Shown here piece after piece: positions 22,863-64,000 of a stretch of 64,000 bases of DNA. The notes beneath the pieces were generated by a model. The model was not told the DNA's origin. It searched no databases and was given only the letters and a program-made list of their open reading frames with translations. How positions within the stretch are numbered: position 1 is the first letter of the stretch; each line of letters opens with the position of its first letter. Made by a program: the position numbers and the translations under genes. Origin of the DNA: Siphonodentalium dalli (lineage: Eukaryota; Mollusca; Scaphopoda; Gadilida; Siphonodentaliidae); contig CP136061.1 of NCBI GenBank assembly GCA_032622095.1, forward strand, positions 186,748,369 to 186,812,368. Reading direction: 5' to 3'.

Positions 22863-24329
22863 GCCAATTACAAATAAAACAAACTAAAAAGATAATTTAT
22901 AAGTCTTATATTTCAACTTTTATCGACAGTTTTCGTTCTCCAGCACACTAAAAGTTGTAGTTGAAATCAGCCGAGCCGGCCGCCGAGTCGTTAATTAGCT
23001 GTTAATTGCTATTGATAGGAATATGTTGGCGGCTCAAATCAATGGATTTATGAGTTAAGACAAGAGTGTTTGCAACTTATAGTGAAATATAATCAAAGTA
23101 GGCCTACTGTTTATACAGTTACTTGTTGTTACAAGTGAGATCATATCACGCACAGGAATGTTTTTTTTTAAAGATGAATACTTATAACTGAATACTTACC
23201 ACAGAGTTGTTTACACGCATGCGTGTTATGCAAACGCCCAGCAGCAAACGAACTCCGTCGACTGTGGTATATTCTCTTTAAATAGCGTTTTTTTGTAGAA
23301 TGTTGTACAACCCAGAAAACTGGTAACACTTTTATAAATGTTAAATTACGCCAACACCTTTTAGATTGTTTGGAACAGAAATGCTTCTCCACATTTCTTC
23401 AAGGAAGAAGCGAATGAAACTCAGTAAGAAGCATGTATTAACGTATGAATTGGAACTAGATTGTGATAAATGCCGTTTGCCAAATTTATTTGATGACATG
23501 GTCGAATGCTCTAAGGAGGATTGTGAGACATTGGTACACCATATGTGTACAGGTGAACCCCAGAGTTATATATGCAACAGTTGTTCAGTTTGATCAAAAT
23601 TATAAATTAGGTTAATTAATTGCTATACATGATGAATCCTACTTATGCCCAACTAACCTTGGGATCAGTCACCGTTAGTGGCACACGCTGAACGTGGAGT
23701 TCCTTGGTATCGGAAAACGATGACATAAGTAGGATTCTAATCATGATTATTTAAATGTTGATATATATTATAATTCAACTTATTCCTAACTCACCTTGAG
23801 GCCAGTCACCATTAGTGACGCACGCTGAACGTGTAGCTCATTGGTAAACGTATCGGAAAACGAGGTAGACATCAGTCGGATTAATATAGTGTCATTATGT
23901 AAATAATATATTAATAATGTACCGGTACTAATATCACGTTTTATTTCAGGTGTTATTAATGTTTTTCAAGTTTATAATTTCAAATGCAGTTCATGGCGAA
24001 GAAGATGGAAGTCAAGATAAAAAAAACTTTCTCCTATTAAAGAGTAATCTTTAAAATTGCTAAACCTTCATATATTGCTTGATAAAAAGTCATTGTTTGT
24101 TTTTATTCCCCACTACTTGCCCTTTGATCTTCATGTGACCCACCACTGACTAAATCCAATCAGCCGCCTAACAATAGCAATTTTAACAGCTAATTAGCGA
24201 CTTGGCGGCCGGCTCCGCTGATTCCTTGGAACTACAACTTTTAGTGTGCTGGAGAACGAAAAATGTCGATAAAAGTTGAAATATAAGACTTACAAATTAT
24301 CTTTTTAGTTTTTTTTATTTGTAATTGGC
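22863..24329. mobile_element. 1.47-kb TIR element with a PHD-like ORF, between RIBC2 and SMC1
   Basis: Arms of about 160 bp (22863-23020 and 24170-24329) are inverted copies: GCCAATTACAAATAAAA at the ends, then CGTTCTCCAGCACACTAAAA and GAGCCGGCCGCC. Inside are a 75-codon ORF with a zinc-binding pattern and two diverged copies of a block containing ACGCTGAACGTG and GTATCGGAAAACGA. No target duplication recognised. Confidence 0.75.
23366..23593 (+). CDS. Small PHD-like zinc-finger ORF inside the TIR element
   Basis: 75 codons, TGA stop. From residue 33 the spacing is C-x2-C-x11-C-x4-C-x4-H-x2-C-x8-C-x2-C (CDKC, VECSKEDC, HHMC, ICNSC), the C4HC3 order of PHD fingers, though the last spacer is shorter than usual and the conserved Trp is missing. 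The N-terminus is Lys/Arg-rich. It could be a terminal fragment of a transposase (some carry a C-terminal Cys-rich finger), a captured host exon, or a small DNA- or histone-binding protein of the element. No upstream exon was identified. Expression is unknown. Confidence 0.4.
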   Translation: MFGTEMLLHISSRKKRMKLSKKHVLTYELELDCDKCRLPNLFDDMVECSKEDCETLVHHMCTGEPQSYICNSCSV

Positions 24330-24361
24330 GTTTGAATTCTTCTTCTTCTTCGTGTTACAGT

Positions 24362-25575
24362 CAGGGATGTGGCTAGAGGGTCTCCACTGGGGGGGGTGTC
24401 CACCTTGGGAATTTCCAACTGCACCCCCCCCCTTGAGTCGCAATCACACCAACACAACTTTTTGCATAATTCCATTTGCACCCCCCCTTGAGTCGGAATC
24501 ACACCGACACAACTTTTTGCATAATTCCATTTGCACCCCCCCCCCCTTGAGTCGGAATCGTACCAACACAACTTTTTGCATATTTCCATTGCACCCCCCC
24601 CTTATACCTCATGCTCAGGCCTAATTTCCTATATATTCATAAGCCATGCTTCTATTTTCCCAGTATGAGAACATTAAGATATTTTAACCTGAAAATTGCC
24701 CCCAAAAAAACAACTAGTGATCTAATTCCAGACAAATGCACACAGCTACCGACAACAGACCAGGAAACACCGGGCCGACCATGGTTGTTCGGCCCGGTGT
24801 GAGAACATTTTGAAAACTATACAAGAAAATCGCAAATCCTAGCATCAAGACTGGCCTCAACTGAAGCTTTCCTAGTGTTGGAAATTTCAAACCTCAGGTT
24901 GGAAAATTCTTCAACTGATGACCATTTATGTCTACAAGTTTGACCAAATGTAGTAAAATATTGTTTTGCTAAACTAATTAGCAGTTTTGTATTGGCCATG
25001 TGAATGGGGCAATGACACACCGGGCCGACCATGGTTCGGCCCGGTGTGCGAAAATTTTGAAATCTGAACAAGAAAATCGCAAAATCCTAACATCTAGACT
25101 AGCCTCAAGCCTTCCTACTGTTCGAAATTTCAAACCCTACACCCCCACTTAGGTTGGAAATTTCCAACTGATGACAATTCCAATGACAATGTTGACCAAT
25201 TGTATGACAATATTGTTTTCTTAAATTAACTAGAAGTTTTTGACTGGCCACGGGGGAGAGACCAGGACACAAGCTTTCCAAGTGTTGGAAATTTCCAACC
25301 TGTCACCCCCCTAAGGTTGGAAAATTTCCAACTGATGACCATTTCTGTCAAAATTTTTGACCAAAAATAGGAACATATGCAAATATTGGTCGAAAAACAA
25401 TAAATTCCCCCAATAAATTGTTTTATAATCAAACTACAAGAACATTTTCAACCTATTGTTGGTGTGAAATTTCGTTGTGGCAGGTATGAAATTTCCAACT
25501 ATTGAAAATATAGCTCTCTGCTGGGGGGGGGGGGGGGTGAGACACCCCCCACACCCCCCTCTAGCCACATCCCTG
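24362..25575. mobile_element. 1.2-kb hAT-like element, perfect 8-bp TSD GTTACAGT
   Basis: Ends CAGGGATGTGGCTAGAGGG and CCCTCTAGCCACATCCCTG (perfect inverted), flanked by GTTACAGT at 24354-24361 and 25576-25583. The interior has C-runs, CTTGAGTCGGAATCACACC repeats and CCGGGCCGACCATGG palindromes. No transposase ORF. A related, truncated copy lies at about 14180-14900. Confidence 0.88.
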
Positions 25576-25643
25576 GTTACAGTGCAAGTCCTGGCAGAGG
25601 TGTATTTCTGTTGGAAAGGTCTGAATCAGCTCCCGCTTCTACG

Positions 25644-27697
25644 GCACTGTGTAAGAACTGTTACATCGGAAATCGTTCTATCGCCGGTTTGTGATGGTTC
25701 TTGACTTATTTGTGACGGTTCCTGATGATCGAAATTATGGGAGCTCATAAAAGCCGAACACAACCGAACACAACCGAACATAACCGAACACAAGTCCAAA
25801 TAATGGGAAATTTCACGAATAAAGTTCATAGGCATATGTATTCATGTTCACACTATTACTATACGAACTTTGGTGGAGTTCGGGCCAACAATAAGTGTTT
25901 TATTCGATATTTTGTAAAACGCGTTTAGTGTTCGGCATAGAAAAGCCGAACACAAGTTTATGTTCGACACTCAGTCACCGGTAATTAATTAACACATATA
26001 TATGCATAGATGTGGCGTTAGCTGTCGTTTGAGATATATAACTCTATATACAGTCTACTAAATATAAGACCACCTTGTAAAGTTCATAGGCATATGTATT
26101 CACGTTCATACTATTACTATACGAAGTTTGGTGGAGTTTGGTTCAATAATGAGTGTTTTGTTGGGTGTTTTGTATAACGCGTTTGTGTTTGGCATAGAAA
26201 AGCCGAACACAAACTTCTGTCTCATGGATTAGATTATCCGCTGATAGGTGATAATTAATATCTGCCAGAAGGGATTTGGCAGGTTTAATTCGCGAGAAAA
26301 AACGTGTTTTGTTGTCCATTTTCGTCTGCATTCTCACTAAAATGTTAGATGGATCATACTGGACTAATGCGAACATATCAGCACGCCCCGGACTTCTAAG
26401 AAGTAGTAAATCGGTTGTCGAGTTAAGATACTCATGCGGAAATGGTTCGGAGAATATAATACTAACCACAAAACAAATAGTTTATTGCAATCATAAGTAA
26501 ACATTGTAAAATTATATATAATAGTGTTCTTGTTGGCGACATAACATCTCTTGGTGATGGTGCAGGGAATTCTGGTGGAATTGATGTCAATCATAGTATA
26601 TGTTCAAAGTACTATACAATATACTATACAATATACTTATATGCAAATTCTGTCCTCGGCGGAACGGATTTGGGCAGAGTTTGTTCTCCTTGAAGTCAGT
26701 GGATGGAAATGGCTCTGATGCGTGCCTAACTTTTGTGTATATATCATGCTGTATGGTGGAAGCCGATATAAAGCCAGTGTTCAACTTATCGTAGAAACAC
26801 ATGCATCGAATACCGATTGAATTGAAATGAATTGTCTGAATACGAATAAAGAGCGTTTCGTATTGTATCTTTTTAAAAGTCTGATATGCAGGAATAATTA
26901 TTTTGCGCCAAGATACATTTTGACGCTTGCTAGGGTTGATTGATCTAGTTTTGCATGCTTTTACTCTTTTAGTCTGACATGGCTTCTTGGCAATAGCCGC
27001 GGTAGGTGAGAGACCGCCACCAACAACAATTAAAGCCTTTCGGCTTAGTGACCATATATCTGATATTAATTATCACCTAGCTAGACAGCCGTTATGGACT
27101 AATACACGAGAGAAGCTTGTGTTCGGCTTTTCTATGCCGAACACTGAACGCGATTTAAAAAATATCGAATAAAACACTTATTATTGGCCCGAACTCCACC
27201 AAACTTCATATATTAATAGTGTGAACATGAATACACACGCCTATGAACTTTATTCGTTATATTTCCCATTATTTGGACTTGTGTTCGGTTATGTTCGGTT
27301 GTGTTCGGTTGTGTTCGGCTTTTATACGCACCGGAAATTATACATTTCCACGAAAATTGTCTTCAGAATGCGTTTCATATTTTATACGCCACGAAAAACA
27401 AAGAAATTGCGTCCACGTGGCTTGATTTTCAGTGATAACATGTTGATATAAATTTACGTGTTAACTCGCTAATATACCGAGTTAATTGTGGTCTAGAGTT
27501 CAGGTTTCGATAACACGGCACTTCTGAAGCCTCTGTTCATTCAGGAAAGTATAATATATTCAAGATATCTATAATTATACGTGATTTTGTCACAAAAATG
27601 ATTATTTTCAATCATCAGGAACCGTAACAAATCAGGCAAGAACCGTCACCATACCGGCGATAGAACGACTTCCGATGTAACAGTTCCTACATAGTGC
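25644..27697. mobile_element. 2.05-kb TIR element with GTTCGGTT/AACCGAAC arrays
   Basis: Left end GCACTGTGTAAGAACTGTTA is mirrored at the right end (TAACAGTTCCTACATAGTGC). Inverted similarity continues over about 300 bp (CTATCGCCGG, CCGAACACAACCGAACA, GGTGGAGTTCGGGCC), plus an inner inverted copy around 26070-26240 versus 27050-27135. GTTCGG-type hexamers are repeated in both arms. Several short ORFs, none recognised. Confidence 0.7.
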
Positions 27698-27922
27698 AAA
27701 ATTTCATTGAACAAAATGTTGATAAATCACAGGTTTTGGACAATGTTATACTATAGTTGACTGTGGTAGCATTATTTTTGCGCAATTACTCGATTCTGAT
27801 AACTGAAGCGGCATTTCAATTTTTTTTGTTGGAATCTGATGATCTATGGGCACCATCGAATCGTATTTAGTACCTTTAATATAAGAAAACATCGAGATCT
27901 CGGACGCCGCGAGATTACTACT

Positions 27923-27933
27923 GCCGCCATCTT
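27923..27933 (+). promoter_or_regulatory. YY1-like site GCCGCCATCTT upstream of SMC1
   Basis: Exact match to the reverse complement of AAGATGGCGGC, the YY1 core-promoter consensus, 160 bp upstream of the SMC1 ATG, followed by TGCGCGC. Such sites mark the TATA-less initiators of housekeeping genes, fitting SMC1. Function is inferred. Confidence 0.5.
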
Positions 27934-28092
27934 TGCGCGCTAATTTCGTTATTCGTGTTGAAGTGTAAACAAAACTCTGATCTATATCTGATTGTTCCGT
28001 ATACCTATGGGCTTCTTTGCCCGTTTTCATGTCTGAGATAAGTCATATTGATTTCTAAGAATTCGAACTGGTTTCCGTGGTAATTTGACAAA

Positions 28093-61217
<33,125 letters not shown>

Positions 61218-61231
61218 GTACGTAATACATT

Positions 61232-61325
61232 TTAACCCATTCATGATGGGAGCTTCCTGAATTTTTGTGAAAACCCTGTGCCAATGCATTCTCATAGGTC
61301 GCCTCGCATATATAAGAGAATGTTT
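61232..61325 (+). repeat. Truncated TTAACCC MITE right after SMC1 exon 6
   Basis: TTAACCCATTCATGATGGGA starts 15 bp after the exon 6 donor; the copy ends abruptly at AAGAGAATG. Confidence 0.6.
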
Positions 61326-62039
61326 AGCTATGCGGGGTAAGAGTGGTTTAGATCCGTAAAATGAGCCATTTGTTGGTGTGGGTAAGTTTTTGACGTGGTC
61401 GGGTAACAACGAGTTTCTGTTGTTCGAGGTTTAATGGTACGAAATTCAATGCTATGGTAACAGAGACCGGAAGATCATGGTTAGCGATGTGCTTAGTTGG
61501 GCGATGTTTTTGATACTATAACTTATGATTTTTGGGTGATGAAGGCGTTCTGCTTGGATCCTCTGGCGTATTTTGTGGAAGATGGTTTATTGGACTGTGG
61601 TGGGAGAAGTGACAAATGCTACTGTGTTGTGAAAATAAATGTATTTAATGATAAATGACAACAGATCTATGTAATACTGTCTGTGTATGGGATATACACA
61701 CCATGCTGTTAGTCAAATCATTGCTATTGCTAAAACACGGGCTGTTCCATAATGTGCTATAAATCCGCTCAATGGGTGTGGTGTATTCCCTGCATGCCCG
61801 TAGTATATATGAAGTGATTCGTTGATTTAATTGATCGGTTTCATAAGTGCTGAGTAATGATCGTAGATGTGCTTCAATGGGTTGAGTTCGTACTGGCTTG
61901 CAAAGATTGACAGTAAGGGCAGGGTGTTTGACTTTCATGTCTATGTACTTTACGGTTCGGTGTAGATACTTGTTTGTGCATTCCGAACAGTGGAAGAACA
62001 TGACATGTATATAGAGATCTATGAATGCCGTTCACTGAT
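61326..62039. other. SMC1 intron 6, no recognised feature
   Basis: A 118-codon minus-strand ORF (62001-61645) has no family resemblance that I recognise and is not supported as a gene. GC content is slightly higher than the surroundings, possibly a mobile-element fragment. Confidence 0.3.
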
Positions 62040-62047
62040 ATGGCATT

Positions 62048-63459
62048 CAGGGCCCAAGCTAGGTATTGAAAACAGGGAGAAATGAAGTCTCCCTCTGCAG
62101 ATTTTAGGGAGACTTGAGCCAGAATAGGGAGACTTATAAAAACAAATACTTACTAATTTTCAAAATTCGCTTTATTTATCTGCACATCCATAAATAAGAT
62201 AAAACAACAAGATAAAACATATTTAGCAAGATACAACACAAGTATAGCACCTGTATAGATCGATAATCTAAAATTTTAACTAAATTTATAACTTTAATTT
62301 TTTTTTAAACTGTTGACTTTTATCTGAAGAAATTAATTGTCTATGTCTACTTCATAACTTTTAATATCTGAATTGTTATTATAAATTTAAATTTTTGGAA
62401 ATGGCTTTTGGCCACTGCTGTAATGTGGGTGTCCGTTTAAATAAACAATAAGGACTAATTAAGGATGTGTAAAAGCTTTTAATTTTGTTTCTAAAGAGTT
62501 TATTGTTGAATACCATCATCACGACCGTCAGTGTTGTCTGATGATAATCCGATTAAAGCAATAAACTTGACGAGTTTGATAGCCGTGTCACAATAGTGGT
62601 TAATGTGTTCTTAACAGAGACCAGATGAGCTTATAATATGCACCAGCAGGTTATTTAAATACCTGCATTGTAACGAAGTAGGCCTACAAGGCTACATGCA
62701 ATTAATTTGCAACCGTTAACAGACGTACCGGTATATACGCGGAGCACGTGGTCTGAGCGATAGATTGACAACAATTGTAATTCGCAAACCATAGTTTTGA
62801 CACAAATTAATCCTTTTAAATGAGTTTGGATAGTAATAGTTTATTATGTAGATCTTTGATTTAACTAAGAACATTAAATTAAGTACTTCCAACGTACATT
62901 CAAACCTCTGTGTTTAATAGTAAGCAAGCACGTGTTGGATTGGGAAACGGAATCCGACACAAACTACTTTTGTAAAAGTGAAAATTCATAGATATGTTTT
63001 AGTTTAATTTCAAAGACAGTATTATTTGTTCACTTTGGCTACTGCATGAGCAGTGGAAACCATGTATGGCTATACAATTTGCGGTTACAAAATGACCCGA
63101 CGGAACAAATTAAGTAAGGTCTAAATTCCAGTCTCCTTAAAACAAACCAGTAGCTCATCATAAACTTCGTTGCTCAGCGCAATTTGCCATTTCCAAAAGC
63201 ACCCAATCTGATTAAAATATGTGGATAGGGTACACCATGTATAACTTATAAATAAAATGCCTCGTTGGAACAGTTGAGACTATATATATTTTTTTTGCAA
63301 AACGAGCAGAAACGAGTCTAATTTTCACCGGTAAAATTACCGTAAATCCTAAGCTAGTTTTGTCAAATTTGGAAGGCGACTTCGTTTTCGCCTTGCGGAC
63401 ATCCGAGGGCGACTTCGCCGGCCCGAGGGCGAAATTCTCGCCTCCTAACGTGGGGCCTG
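62048..63459. mobile_element. 1.4-kb hAT-like non-autonomous element, perfect 8-bp TSD
   Basis: Ends CAGGGCCCAAGCTAGG and CCTAACGTGGGGCCTG (inverted, 13 of 16 matching), flanked by ATGGCATT at 62040-62047 and 63460-63467. The right end carries GGCGACTTCG/GAGGGCGA repeats. No transposase frame; the 84-codon minus ORF at 63212-63466 spans the terminus and is not a gene. Confidence 0.82.
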
Positions 63460-63467
63460 ATGGCATT

Positions 63468-64000
63468 ATGTGTTGATATAGTAGCGGATGTATATTATGT
63501 CAGGTCACTAAGCAGGGGTGGCAATAGTATGAACTATGATATGGCCTTGAGTTTTTCACTCTCCGATGTCACCAGTGACACAGCTTAACCACTGGATTTT
63601 CGAACCCTCCACCAACAACTGGGGATAAACAAGAAGGACTTTTAGTCGATTCTTTTAATTAATTGTTAAAGAGTTAAAGTGATGTGAAACACTGCGGTTG
63701 GGTGATCAATTAGAAATGGACAATAATCTTGCTCTAAGTAGTTATTTTTACAAATATTATATCCAAATTGGCTACACACATCGTCATTCTTATATAATAA
63801 CTAATTGCAGTGATCCTCAAATAGTTTATCGCAGATAGTTGCATTCTGAATCGAGAAGTAAATATTTACAATTGAGGGTAGTTCAGACGATGATTTTTAT
63901 GGAGTGATATGGTTGATTTGCTTGAAATTTTCGGCGATTACTAAAATACTACATTTCTCCAGTTGACATAGTGCCTGAATGCTCACTTATCAGTTTCACA
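63468..64000. other. SMC1 intron 6 to window end
   Basis: AT-rich, no exon, repeat terminus or RNA gene recognised. Confidence 0.4.

Larger units (their letters stand above)
22534..28092. promoter_or_regulatory. Divergent intergenic region between RIBC2-like and SMC1
   Basis: 5.56 kb separates the two start codons. Three TIR elements (22863-24329, 24362-25575, 25644-27697) occupy most of it, leaving about 330 bp next to RIBC2, about 100 bp in the middle and about 395 bp next to SMC1. A CCAAT box (minus strand, 22690-22694) lies about 160 bp upstream of the RIBC2 ATG, with GTTGTTACC nearby, a weak resemblance to half an RFX X-box. No TATA box was evident. In vertebrates the two genes share a short bidirectional promoter. 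Confidence 0.55.

Noticed and set aside
24305-24624. ORFs with repeated HTNTTFCIIPFAPP or CWCDCDSRGG motifs
   Set aside because: Translation of short C-rich tandem repeats inside the 24362-25575 hAT-like element.
27746-28030. 94-codon minus-strand ORF directly upstream of SMC1
   Set aside because: It overlaps the expected SMC1 promoter and 5' leader with its YY1-like site, shows no family resemblance, and would contradict the conserved SMC1-RIBC arrangement.
61645-62001. 118-codon minus-strand ORF in SMC1 intron 6
   Set aside because: No recognisable domain, no splice or promoter context; left as unexplained intron DNA.

Overview
The window comes from an intron-rich, AT-rich invertebrate animal nuclear genome. 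Exons are short and bounded by GT-AG splice sites, repeats are abundant, and the motifs TACATGTA and TAGGCCTA recur. The sequence alone does not fix the phylum; a marine invertebrate (lophotrochozoan or invertebrate deuterostome) is my inference. No bacterial-style genes, CRISPR arrays, rRNA or tRNA genes were seen.

Two host genes are recognisable, arranged head to head. On the minus strand, a complete five-exon RIB43A-domain gene (RIBC2/RIBC1-like, 379 aa) runs from its ATG at 22533 to its stop at 11760. On the plus strand, the first six coding exons of the cohesin ATPase SMC1 (SMC1A-type, residues 1-289) run from 28093 to 61217, and the gene continues beyond the window. The same divergent SMC1-RIBC pairing occurs twice in vertebrates (SMC1A-RIBC1 and SMC1B-RIBC2), so this looks like an ancestral bidirectional gene pair. 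Here the shared 5' region has been stretched to about 5.6 kb by three separate terminal-inverted-repeat (TIR) elements, leaving about 0.8 kb of non-repeat DNA.

Most of the remaining sequence is mobile DNA. Positions 1-5960 hold tandem repeats, a dead LINE 3' end and an alternating A-B-A-B repeat block. Positions 7652-9214 hold an element packed with the palindrome TTGGACTTAAGTCCAA. SMC1 intron 1 (19.6 kb) contains a 12.8-kb TIR-bounded unit carrying an intact, intronless 966-aa ORF. That ORF has transposase-like motifs (Asp-317, Asp-390, Cys-436/His-439) and a Tudor-like C-terminus. Its right TIR is split by a 3.25-kb element rich in CCAACGTTGG palindromes, which itself carries a 0.8-kb hAT-type insertion. 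Further along are a 600-bp inverted duplication carrying two copies of an orphan terminal exon, several copies of a family with AGGCCT...GTTTCCG termini, and a dimeric 160-bp satellite inside SMC1 intron 5. Several hAT-like insertions have perfect 8-bp target duplications; for one of them, and for a 3-bp-TSD MITE, an empty paralogous site also lies in this window.

The most interesting novelty candidate is the 28245-41025 element with its Tudor-tailed transposase-like protein. The strongest evolutionary observation is the conserved SMC1-RIBC divergent pair.
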